Shown: in pieces, positions 1 to 6,891 of the stretch
Numbering within the stretch: the first letter of the stretch is position 1
Layout of the letters: each line of letters begins with the position of its first letter
From: Bacteroidetes bacterium UBA4416
GTDB lineage: Bacteria; Bacteroidota; Bacteroidia; B-17B0; Aurantibacillaceae
Length of the DNA: 36,446 bases
Reading direction: 5' to 3'
NCBI GenBank assembly: GCA_002390745.1
Contig: DGQK01000036.1
Location: 1-36,446 of the forward strand
Notes under the pieces: model-generated
Databases searched by the model: none
What the model was told of the DNA's origin: nothing
The model's input: only the letters and a program-made list of their open reading frames with translations
Program-made: the position numbers and the translations under genes

Positions 1-286
1 GAAGGGTACATGCCAATGTACCGAGGGGTACATGTCTATATACCGAGGGGTACATGTCTATATACCGAAGGGTACATGCCTATATACCGAAGGGTACATG
101 TCTATATACCGAAGGGTACATGTCTATATACCGAAGGATACATACCCATATCCATGAGGGTACATGCCTATATCCATAAGGGTACATGCCTGTGTACCGA
201 AGGGTGCATACCCATATCCATGAGGGTACATGCCTATATCCATAAGGGTACATGCCTGTGTACCGAAGGGTGCATGGCTGCTCATC
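1..286. repeat. 22-bp tandem repeat array, 13 units, with 66-bp higher-order period
   Basis: Units begin at 1, 23, 45, 67, 89, 111, 133, 155, 177, 199, 221, 243 and 265 with no indels, so the 22-bp register is perfect. From 141 a three-unit (66-bp) block is repeated at 207. Most units carry a small dyad across the unit junction, GGTAC facing GTACC around a 4-base GAAG or GAGG loop; the best case is ATGTACC-GAGG-GGTACAT near 17-34. Degenerate copies continue near 288 and 373. The array touches the left window edge and may extend further. The long frame running through it is a by-product of the 66-bp period and is not called as a gene. Confidence 0.93.
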
Positions 287-305
287 CGAAGGTACAGATA
301 TTGCT

Positions 306-328
306 CCGCAGGATTTGCAATCCTGCGG
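306..328. repeat. Perfect hairpin, 10-bp stem with 3-nt loop
   Basis: CCGCAGGATT and its exact reverse complement AATCCTGCGG flank a TGC loop. A related partial copy (GCAAATCCTGTGG) follows at about 339-351. Small palindromes built on GGATTTGCAATCC are, from general knowledge, common as REP-like intergenic elements in Bacteroidota. There is no T-tract, so it is not a canonical terminator. Confidence 0.75.
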
Positions 329-406
329 TACCAGAATTGCAAATCCTGTGGATCCAATCGTTATATACCTGTGTACTGAAAGGTACTACCCTGAGGAGCC
401 AGGGGT

Positions 407-462
407 AAAAAGCACAAACCCGCCAGGACTTGTGCCGGCGTGCGGAATCCTGACGGGTTTGT
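407..462 (-). terminator. Rho-independent terminator of the aminotransferase gene
   Basis: Read on the minus strand, arms 448-462 and 414-428 form a 15-bp stem with one G-U pair. It is followed by a short T-run (complement of AAAAA at 407-411). It lies 17 bp beyond the stop codon of the aminotransferase. Confidence 0.65.
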
Positions 463-478
463 AAAAGAGGTCTTAAGC

Positions 479-1678
479 TTAGTTCGTTTTGCCCGGATAT
501 ACTTTCAGGGCTTCTTTCAGGCAAAGCATGGCATTTTTCAGGTCTTCCTTATTCAGCACATAAGCCAGGCGTACTTCGTTGGTACCTGCTCCAGGAGTAG
601 AATAGAAGCCGGTGGCGGGAGCCATCATCACCGTTTGCCCGTTATGAGAAAACGATTCCAGCAACCACTGGCAAAAGGTATCTGAATTATCGATAGGCAG
701 GCGGGCAATGCAATAAAAGGCTCCGCTTGGTTTCGGGCAAAATACGCCGTCGATTTTATTCAGCTCCTCGATCAGGAAATCCCGGCGCGAAATGTATTCT
801 GTTTTCACCCCATCAAAATAAGACTGAGGCGTATCCAGGGCAGCCTCCGCCCCTATCTGCCCATAGCTTGGTGGCGATAAGCGCGCCTGCGCAAATTTCA
901 TAGCGGCAGCCATCACCTCCTTGTTTTTGCTGATCATAGCACCGATGCGGGCACCGCAGGCGCTGTAACGCTTGGAAATGGAATCGAGCAGGATCACATT
1001 GTTTTCGATGCCGTCGAGGTGCATCACCGACACATACTCTTTCCCATCGTAACAAAACTCTCGGTACACTTCATCGCTCAGCAAATACAGGTCATGTTTT
1101 TTCACGAGGTCGCGCAGAGCCATCAGCTCCTCTTTGGTATAGAGGTAGCCGGTTGGGTTTCCGGGATTGCAGATCATAATGCCTTTGGTTTTCGGAGTGA
1201 TCAGCTTTTCGAAATCGCCGATCGGCGGCAGGGCAAAGCCGTTCTCGATGTGGCTCGTCACCGGTACGACGGTAACATCTGCTGCCCGCGAAAAGCCGTT
1301 GTAATTGGCGTAAAATGGCTCGGGAATGATGACTTCATCTCCGGCATTAAAGCAGGTCATCATGGCAATCTCAATGGCTTCGGAGCCGCCGCAGGTAATG
1401 ATGACTTCGGTATGATCGATGTTGATGTTATAGGATTTGTAATAGCCGCAGAGCTTTTTCCGGTAGCTTTCGTTCCCGGCGCTGTGGCTGTACTCCAGCA
1501 CTTTGATATCAGCCGTTTTTACTGCATTGAGAAAGGACTCCGGAGTTTCGATGTCGGGCTGTCCGATATTGAGGTGGTAAATTTTAGTTCCTTGTTTTTT
1601 GGCCGCTTCCGCATAGGGAACGAGCTTGCGGATGGGGGAAGAAGGCATATCATGTGCCTTGGCTGATATTTTTGGCAT
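479..1678 (-). CDS. PLP-dependent aminotransferase, class I/II (aspartate aminotransferase fold)
   Basis: A 399-residue cytoplasmic fold-type I aminotransferase that transfers an amino group between an amino acid and a 2-oxo acid. Visible motifs are the N-terminal substrate segment NIGQPDIETP (37-46), NPGNPTG (171-177), SDEVY (201-205), the Schiff-base lysine in SISKRYSACGARIG (K236) and the C-terminal carboxylate-binding arginine in NEVRLAY (R370). All catalytic positions are intact and the length is normal for the family. I chose the ATG at 1678: the frame continues upstream to a GTG at 1729, but an exact TAnnTTTG -7 box at 1700-1707 would place transcription start downstream of that GTG. 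The gene is divergent from the HD-domain gene and is followed by its own terminator. The exact substrate (aspartate, aromatic or other) cannot be read from the sequence. Confidence 0.93.
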   Translation of the reverse strand: MPKISAKAHDMPSSPIRKLVPYAEAAKKQGTKIYHLNIGQPDIETPESFLNAVKTADIKVLEYSHSAGNESYRKKLCGYYKSYNINIDHTEVIITCGGSEAIEIAMMTCFNAGDEVIIPEPFYANYNGFSRAADVTVVPVTSHIENGFALPPIGDFEKLITPKTKGIMICNPGNPTGYLYTKEELMALRDLVKKHDLYLLSDEVYREFCYDGKEYVSVMHLDGIENNVILLDSISKRYSACGARIGAMISKNKEVMAAAMKFAQARLSPPSYGQIGAEAALDTPQSYFDGVKTEYISRRDFLIEELNKIDGVFCPKPSGAFYCIARLPIDNSDTFCQWLLESFSHNGQTVMMAPATGFYSTPGAGTNEVRLAYVLNKEDLKNAMLCLKEALKVYPGKTN

Positions 1679-1699
1679 GTGGTTCTGGTATTGAGGCAA

Positions 1700-1707
1700 C
1701 AAAAATA
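1700..1707 (-). promoter_or_regulatory. -7 promoter box (TATTTTTG) of the aminotransferase
   Basis: Exact match to the Bacteroidota -7 consensus TAnnTTTG on the minus strand. It implies a leader of about 15 nt to the ATG at 1678. I see no good -33 TTTG. Confidence 0.45.
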
Positions 1708-1766
1708 AGGATTTTATGACAGGATTCACGTCATTTTTTAATCCGCCGATAAGAGCTTAAAAACTG

Positions 1767-1774
1767 TAAATTTG
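1767..1774 (+). promoter_or_regulatory. -7 promoter box (TAAATTTG) of the HD-domain gene
   Basis: Exact TAnnTTTG match 33 bp before the ATG at 1808. It forms a divergent promoter pair with the minus-strand box at 1700-1707. A -33 TTTG is not evident. Confidence 0.5.
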
Positions 1775-1807
1775 CCTGAATTAGCATTTACAGGCTAAGC
1801 CCGATTT

Positions 1808-3037
1808 ATGATTGCAAACAAACGAAAGATCATCAACGATCCTATTTACGGTTTTGTTACTCTGCCCGACGAGCTGGTATACGACCTCATCAACCATCCC
1901 ATTTTTCAACGCCTCCGCAGGATCAAGCAATTGGGCCTCACCAACCTGGTGTACCCGGGCGCCCTGCATACGCGGTTCCATCATGCCATCGGTGCCATGC
2001 ACCTGATGACAGAAGCTTTGCAGGTGCTGAAATCCAAAAATGTGAAGATCACCGATGAGGAGTGCCGTGCTGCCGTGATCGCGATCCTGCTGCACGATAT
2101 CGGGCATGGCCCTTTTTCACATGCCCTGGAGCACACCATCGTCAAAGGCGTGCACCATGAAGTGCTTTCCACCATGCTGATGGATGAGCTCAACAAAACG
2201 TTTAAAGGAAAGCTGAGCCTGGCGATCAGGATCTTCAAAGACGAATACCCGAAGAAGTTCCTGCACCAGCTGGTGTCCAGCCAGTTGGATGTGGACCGCC
2301 TCGACTACCTGAAGCGCGACAGCTTTTTTACCGGCGTATCGGAAGGAGTGATCAGCACCGACCGCATCATTAAAATGCTGGCCGTGGTAGACGGGAACCT
2401 TGTTATAGAAGCCAAGGGCATTTACAGCGTTGAGAAATTCCTTATTGCCCGCCGCCTCATGTACTGGCAGGTATACCTGCATAAAACCGTGCTGAGCGCC
2501 GAAAAGCTGCTGGTTAATATCCTGAAACGCGCCAAAGAGCTGTCGCTAAGCGGTAGCGAGCTGTTTGCCACCCCTGCCCTCTCACTGTTCTTAAAGCATA
2601 ATTACTCTAAAAAAGATTTCATCAGCAATCCCGAACTGCTGCGACAGTTTGTACTCCTCGACGACTACGACATCATGGCCAGCATCAAAGCCTGGATGAG
2701 CCACGACGACAAGGTGCTCTCGCTGCTTTGCCGCAACATGATCGAGCGCCATTTGTTCAAGATCCAGCTGCAAAACAAAAAGGTGAGCGAAGCGGAGAAA
2801 AATGCCTGGCTGGAAAAGGTGATGAAAACCTATAAGTTCAGCAAAAAGGAAGCGGCGTACTTCGTGTTTACAGAAAGCGTGAACAACAGCGCCTACAATG
2901 CCACCGAGTTCAAGATCAACATCCTTTACAACGATGGCTCCCTGATGGATGTAGCAAAAGCTTCCGACCAGCTCAACATCAAAATGCTGAGCAAGCGGGT
3001 AACGAAGTATTTCATCTGTTATCCAAAAGGGCTGTAA
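1808..3037 (+). CDS. HD-domain phosphohydrolase (SAMHD1/dGTPase-like)
   Basis: A 409-residue cytoplasmic protein of the HD metal-dependent phosphohydrolase superfamily. The N-terminal start (INDPIYGFVTLP) and the segment RIKQLGLTNLVYPGALHTRFHH are typical of the SAMHD1/YpgQ-like branch, which cleaves dNTPs or related nucleotides. Putative metal ligands are H58 or H59 in RFHH, H96-D97 in LLHDIGHGPFSH and D163 in DVDRLDYLKRD; H105 and H109 follow in the second helix. The C-terminal half (about 200-409) is helical with no motif I recognise. The gene stands alone, divergent from the aminotransferase, and converges with the next gene with 3 bp between stop codons. Family assignment is firm; the nucleotide substrate is inference. 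Confidence 0.92.
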   Translation: MIANKRKIINDPIYGFVTLPDELVYDLINHPIFQRLRRIKQLGLTNLVYPGALHTRFHHAIGAMHLMTEALQVLKSKNVKITDEECRAAVIAILLHDIGHGPFSHALEHTIVKGVHHEVLSTMLMDELNKTFKGKLSLAIRIFKDEYPKKFLHQLVSSQLDVDRLDYLKRDSFFTGVSEGVISTDRIIKMLAVVDGNLVIEAKGIYSVEKFLIARRLMYWQVYLHKTVLSAEKLLVNILKRAKELSLSGSELFATPALSLFLKHNYSKKDFISNPELLRQFVLLDDYDIMASIKAWMSHDDKVLSLLCRNMIERHLFKIQLQNKKVSEAEKNAWLEKVMKTYKFSKKEAAYFVFTESVNNSAYNATEFKINILYNDGSLMDVAKASDQLNIKMLSKRVTKYFICYPKGL

Positions 3038-3040
3038 CCA

Positions 3041-3559
3041 TCAGTTAACAAAGCCTTCACCGATGGCACCGATCACCCAGGGCGCTGTATTCCCCTGCCC
3101 GGCGGGGCTGTTGCCATCATGCGTGTAATCCCATGCCGCATTGGTGTTCCAGTCTGTGGCATGTACCGACTCATGGATCAGGGTATTGACGATAGAGGCA
3201 TGGGAACGTTTCAGTTTCGCTGTATTCATGCTGATCACGGATACCGTACCGGCATTGGCTTTGGATAATGGATTCCAGTAGTCATCCACTTCAATTTGCC
3301 CGATGCGCTGCATCTCTCCGGAAATGGCTGTGCCGCTGTAGGTCGTATTGCCGAATGTTTGACAAGCCTCTACTTTTCTATAAAATTCAGGATCGCTCAG
3401 GATCCTGTTCGCTTCGGCCACAGCAGCCTTCACTTTGCTGTTAGATCCTTTGTAGTGAAGCCGAGGAGTTTGAGCCATTGACAGGCTTGTAAACAGAGCC
3501 ATCGCAGCGATCAGGTTTAGTTTTAGCCGATAGCCCGGATACTTTGCAGTTGCGTTCAT
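3041..3559 (-). CDS. Small secreted protein with HExxH zinc-protease-like motif
   Basis: 172 residues. The N-terminus has basic residues, a hydrophobic stretch (LNLIAAMALFTSLSMA) and an AQ cleavage site near residue 30, so export is likely. The mature part carries TLIHESVHATDW, an exact HExxH (H129, E130, H133), preceded by a helix as in zincins. Near the C-terminus APWVIGAIGE (E168) could supply the third metal ligand, as in gluzincin-like folds; that is a guess. Otherwise I do not recognise the family. It is short for a protease, so it could be a minimal zincin or an inactive relative. It is monocistronic, with an exact -7 box upstream and its 3' end converging on the HD gene. Confidence 0.8.
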   Translation of the reverse strand: MNATAKYPGYRLKLNLIAAMALFTSLSMAQTPRLHYKGSNSKVKAAVAEANRILSDPEFYRKVEACQTFGNTTYSGTAISGEMQRIGQIEVDDYWNPLSKANAGTVSVISMNTAKLKRSHASIVNTLIHESVHATDWNTNAAWDYTHDGNSPAGQGNTAPWVIGAIGEGFVN

Positions 3560-3582
3560 AAGAATGGTTTAAATTGATTACA

Positions 3583-3590
3583 CAAAACTA
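3583..3590 (-). promoter_or_regulatory. -7 promoter box (TAGTTTTG) of the HExxH gene
   Basis: Exact TAnnTTTG on the minus strand, 24 bp before the ATG. No clear -33 element. Confidence 0.45.
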
Positions 3591-3670
3591 CCCAATCCTG
3601 CAATGATGCGCCAGGGGGAAATCCCCCGTTGCCGGGGCGAAAAATCCCTTTCCTCCTTCTTCCCGGCAAA

Positions 3671-3705
3671 CAAAAAAGCCTGAACAAGGTCATCTGTTCA
3701 GGCTT
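3671..3705 (-). terminator. Rho-independent terminator of the TPR gene
   Basis: Perfect 11-bp stem (AAGCCTGAACA at 3676-3686 pairing with 3695-3705) with an 8-nt loop. On the minus strand it is followed by a T-run. It lies 20 bp past the stop codon at 3726. Confidence 0.85.
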
Positions 3706-3725
3706 TGTACAAGTGCTTTTTATAA

Positions 3726-4379
3726 TTAACCCGGCATGCGGTTGATCTGCTTTTCCATGGTCCTCATCTGCCCCAGTATCTCTTCCGATTTAGGTTTCTG
3801 ATCCTTTGCCTTTTTAAAATACTGCTTGGCAAGTTTGTATTGCATACGCTGCGCTTCAATATTGCACAATTGCAGGTATGCTGCCGCCATGCTGTCTTTG
3901 TCAGGGATTCCGGCCTTTACCGCTTCCATGAGGTGCAGGCGCGCCTGTTTGGTATTCCCTTTTTTCAGCTCGATAAAGCCCAGCTGCATGAGGTTAGAAC
4001 CTTCCATGTCGCCGGCAATTTTCGATTTTATTTTCAGGCTTTTACGGATATTGGCTTCTGCCTTATCCAGGTCGTTGGTTGCCATCGACAGGTTACTTTG
4101 CAGAATATAGTAGCCTGAACGCACAGGCTTAAACAATAACCGTGGAAATTTGATCTTATTCATATAGAGCATGGCCCTGTCGACATCCCCTTCCTGAACA
4201 GCCTCCTGCACCAGGCGCATGGTGCCGATAAGGAAGTACAGCACCAGTGAAAAAGCGGCCAGCACGTAACAGATCCATGCTGTAACAGGATCCAGGTAAA
4301 GGTGCGCCAGCACTCCCAGTACAACAAGAGCAATGATGATCTGCAAGCGGTATAAAATGTAAAAACGTAAAAATTTCAT
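3726..4379 (-). CDS. Membrane-anchored TPR-repeat protein
   Basis: 217 residues. Two hydrophobic segments near the N-terminus (about 8-28 and 32-52) should anchor the protein in the inner membrane. The rest is helical and resembles tetratricopeptide repeats: short helix pairs such as NLMQLGFIELKKGNTKQARL and AYLQLCNIEAQRMQYKLAKQYF, with A/G at packing positions. Such proteins scaffold protein-protein contacts; the partner is unknown. The gene is monocistronic, with an exact -7 box upstream and a strong terminator downstream. Similar short two-TM plus TPR proteins are common in Bacteroidota and mostly uncharacterised. Confidence 0.85.
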   Translation of the reverse strand: MKFLRFYILYRLQIIIALVVLGVLAHLYLDPVTAWICYVLAAFSLVLYFLIGTMRLVQEAVQEGDVDRAMLYMNKIKFPRLLFKPVRSGYYILQSNLSMATNDLDKAEANIRKSLKIKSKIAGDMEGSNLMQLGFIELKKGNTKQARLHLMEAVKAGIPDKDSMAAAYLQLCNIEAQRMQYKLAKQYFKKAKDQKPKSEEILGQMRTMEKQINRMPG

Positions 4380-4421
4380 TTAAATCAGGGCTTTTTGTTT
4401 CGTGACTCAGTTTGAGAGCCG

Positions 4422-4429
4422 CAAATATA
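4422..4429 (-). promoter_or_regulatory. -7 promoter box (TATATTTG) of the TPR gene
   Basis: Exact TAnnTTTG on the minus strand, 43 bp before the ATG at 4379. No good -33 match. Confidence 0.45.
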
Positions 4430-4462
4430 CTGGTTTTTATAATTTCAGGAAGGTTTTTAAGC

Positions 4463-4498
4463 AAAAAAGGTCGCCACGGGATGGTGGCGACCTTTTTT
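4463..4498. terminator. Bidirectional rho-independent terminator
   Basis: A 15-bp perfect stem (4463-4477 with 4484-4498), including A6 and T6 tracts, around a 6-nt loop. On the minus strand it ends the first protease gene, whose stop is at 4526. It would also stop plus-strand transcription. Confidence 0.88.
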
Positions 4499-4525
4499 GA
4501 AAACAAAGAGCTGATTGCTGAATGC

Positions 4526-6760
4526 TTATTCCACGATCAGTTTTTTAGTTACTTTTTGTCCGTTGAGGTCCAGACTAATGAAGTATACACCGGATCTCAG
4601 GCTGCTGTTCCTGTTTACCTGGTATTTGGTGAGGTTACCGGCAGTTGCAGCAAAGCTGGCCTCTTCCACTACCCTTCCGGTCACATCAAATACGGAAACA
4701 ATGGCCTTGCCATCTACCGGCGAGTTGAACTCGAGAGTGGAAGATGAAGACGTTGGGTTCGGGTAAATGCTGAGGCCGATGGTGTTTGCCAGTTCCGACA
4801 AGCCAACGGTACCGGAAATATTAAAGTTATCCAGGTAAAGGTTTTGAGCGTTAGCCATCGATGTATTCGTGAATACAAAACGGAATTTAACATCAGGCTT
4901 GTTCACAATTCCGGTGAGGGCCGATGGAACGTAGGTTTTGGTTACCCACTTCGATTGGTCGTAAGGCACATACGGAGCGCTCAGCGTTCCGCCAATCGCC
5001 GACATAGCAGCTGTAGATGGTGTTGAGCCGATCGTGGTCCAGTTTCCACCGCAATCCGTTGAATACTCAAAGGTGAATGCATCACCGGTACCACCTGCCT
5101 TGCGGGCATAGGAGTAATCATAGGATACTGTAATGTTGCTGACATTGGAAAGATTGTACTGACTGGTTTCCAAGATGTCTATGTCGCCGGGAGAGCTCAT
5201 ATTGTTATAATTAGCATTAGGCAATACCATACATTTTGACGAGTTGGAGCCGTAGTTGGCGGTTTGCCAGGTAAGCGTCCCGTAGTTTTTATTGATGATC
5301 ATCCAACCCGCAGGCATCGCACTCACTGAAGCGGTTTCAAATCCTTCGCTGGCAGGATAAGACACCTGCTCGACATGCCATCCCACAGACGGGAACGGAC
5401 TTCTGACCTTGGTGCTTGTTCCGGCAGCATTGGTTACGGTAAGTGTGGTTGAATAGTTGCCCGGAACCGCATAAGTCACAGAAGGCGTAGCCAGTGTAGA
5501 GGTTGCAGGAGCACCGCCTTCAAAGGTCCAGGCATAGGACAAGCCGGTGGTATTATTGAAAGAGGTGCTGTTGTACAGGACTGCCTGGCCCTGGCAGGAG
5601 CTGGCCCTGTTAGCATAGAAATCGGCAACAGGCCCGCAGGTGGTATTTGGCGCTACCGTATAGGCAAACACCGTATCGTTTGTATTGGTTGGGTTTACCG
5701 TATACGTTTCGTTGAGGTAACCAACAATCGCGAGGTTCCTGTTGCTTACCAGGTAGTTCCTGTTAGCTGTACTGGAGCCCAGGGTGAAACGCATTTTATC
5801 CGTTTGGCCCTGAGTGAACATGATCGGGCAGCTGGCGTAATCCATGATGTTATGGATGTTCGGACGTTTTCCTGCATCGCAGGAATCGCTCAGGGTCAGG
5901 TAAGGATAACATTTGCTGACAAAGCCCGGTGTTTTAGGGGTATCGGCAATATCGTCGTTACCGCATCGTTTACCGATACCTGTCACGAGGTCAAATCCGT
6001 TATTTCCATCGAATACGTGGCTCAGGCCCAGCCAGTGGCCAATCTCATGGCTCAGACCTTTGGAAGCAGGATCCAGCAATAAGCCGAGTGACAATACAAT
6101 CGCATCGGAGCCATAATTGGGTGCTGTCCCCGGTTTATAGGTATAGCCTCCGATGGACAAACCAGCCTGGATATCACCAACGATTGTCGATACCACATAC
6201 ACATTGAGGTATCTGGAAGGCGCCCAGTTATAAGTGCCTACGGTTGTGTATTTGTAGTTGTACAGATCGCTTTGTTTCCAAACGGTATTCTCATCGTAAT
6301 GGTGCACGATACCGTTTGTACAGTTTCCGTATGGGTCTTTTTTGGCGAGCACAAACTTAATACGTGAGTTCACATACAGTGGCTCATACAGCGGGTCAAT
6401 GTTCACAGTATCCCCTTTTCCCCTGGCATAATCTTTATTAACATTGTCCAGGGCTGCAATACAAGCGGCATCCGATACGTTCTCGGGGCCATTGGTATGC
6501 AATACGTGGAATACCACCGGGATGGTATACGTGGTAAGCGTTGAATTGGCCGCTCTTTGAGCCGGCATCTGGTTCAGGTAAGCCTGGAAAGCCATTGCAT
6601 TTTGCTGCTCTGCTGCTTCAAGCTGTTGTTTGTAACCAGGAAGGTTCTTGATAAAATATGCTTTGGCCTCATCTGAGCCGCAAGTTACATGTTGGCTTTG
6701 TCCGTAACTAACCGTACCAAACAAACAAGCCGCTATTGCACTAAGTAACACTTTGTTCAT
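4526..6760 (-). CDS. Secreted M43 (cytophagalysin/pappalysin-like) metalloprotease with PKD domain and T9SS tail
   Basis: 744 residues. In order: a Sec signal peptide (MNKVLLSAIAACLFGTVSYG, cleavage near 20), a propeptide-like stretch, an M43 catalytic domain with the full zinc motif HEIGHWLGLSH (238-248) and a Met-turn in NIMDYASCP, a PKD domain (about 390-465), a beta-sandwich region, and a type A T9SS sorting domain from about 665 (GLSIYPNPTSS ... GVYFISL ... KKLIVE). It is therefore probably exported across the outer membrane and released or surface-attached. I chose the ATG at 6760 because the signal peptide starts there and the promoter boxes lie upstream; the open frame continues to 6808 through the promoter. 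A paralogue lies directly upstream on the same strand. The PKD segments are nearly identical in protein but differ at many third codon positions, which suggests an older duplication under constraint. Confidence 0.95.
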   Translation of the reverse strand: MNKVLLSAIAACLFGTVSYGQSQHVTCGSDEAKAYFIKNLPGYKQQLEAAEQQNAMAFQAYLNQMPAQRAANSTLTTYTIPVVFHVLHTNGPENVSDAACIAALDNVNKDYARGKGDTVNIDPLYEPLYVNSRIKFVLAKKDPYGNCTNGIVHHYDENTVWKQSDLYNYKYTTVGTYNWAPSRYLNVYVVSTIVGDIQAGLSIGGYTYKPGTAPNYGSDAIVLSLGLLLDPASKGLSHEIGHWLGLSHVFDGNNGFDLVTGIGKRCGNDDIADTPKTPGFVSKCYPYLTLSDSCDAGKRPNIHNIMDYASCPIMFTQGQTDKMRFTLGSSTANRNYLVSNRNLAIVGYLNETYTVNPTNTNDTVFAYTVAPNTTCGPVADFYANRASSCQGQAVLYNSTSFNNTTGLSYAWTFEGGAPATSTLATPSVTYAVPGNYSTTLTVTNAAGTSTKVRSPFPSVGWHVEQVSYPASEGFETASVSAMPAGWMIINKNYGTLTWQTANYGSNSSKCMVLPNANYNNMSSPGDIDILETSQYNLSNVSNITVSYDYSYARKAGGTGDAFTFEYSTDCGGNWTTIGSTPSTAAMSAIGGTLSAPYVPYDQSKWVTKTYVPSALTGIVNKPDVKFRFVFTNTSMANAQNLYLDNFNISGTVGLSELANTIGLSIYPNPTSSSSTLEFNSPVDGKAIVSVFDVTGRVVEEASFAATAGNLTKYQVNRNSSLRSGVYFISLDLNGQKVTKKLIVE

Positions 6761-6805
6761 GTGTAAATAATATTTAAATAAATAAATTGGGGATTTACTT
6801 AGAAA

Positions 6806-6837
6806 CAAATATAATCAATTTTTCTGATGAACACAAA
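6806..6837 (-). promoter_or_regulatory. Bacteroidota promoter (TTTG-N20-TATATTTG) of the first M43 protease
   Basis: The -33 TTTG (complement at 6834-6837) and -7 TATATTTG (complement at 6806-6813) are both exact, 20 bp apart. They give a leader of about 40 nt to the ATG at 6760. The -33 box sits inside the T-tract of the terminator of the upstream paralogue. Confidence 0.7.
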
Positions 6838-6867
6838 AAAAGCCTTTCATTGTTATGAAAGGCTTTT
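6834..6867 (-). terminator. Rho-independent terminator of the second M43 protease gene
   Basis: A 13-bp perfect stem (6838-6850 with 6855-6867) with a TGTT loop, followed on the minus strand by a 7-T run. It lies 24 bp past the stop at 6892 and shares bases with the -33 box of the next promoter. Confidence 0.88.
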
Positions 6868-6891
6868 AAGCATGACAGAGTTATGATGTTT

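Noticed and set aside
1..286. CRISPR array
   Set aside because: Units are contiguous 22-mers with no unique spacers and no cas genes nearby. The same applies to 22761-22872.
10..408. 132-codon plus-strand frame across the tandem array
   Set aside because: Its repetitive protein is forced by the 66-bp period, there is no promoter or homology-like motif, and other frames are open in the same stretch.
1019..1666. 215-codon plus-strand frame opposite the aminotransferase
   Set aside because: Lies wholly antisense to a gene with intact PLP motifs; composition is typical of an antisense shadow.
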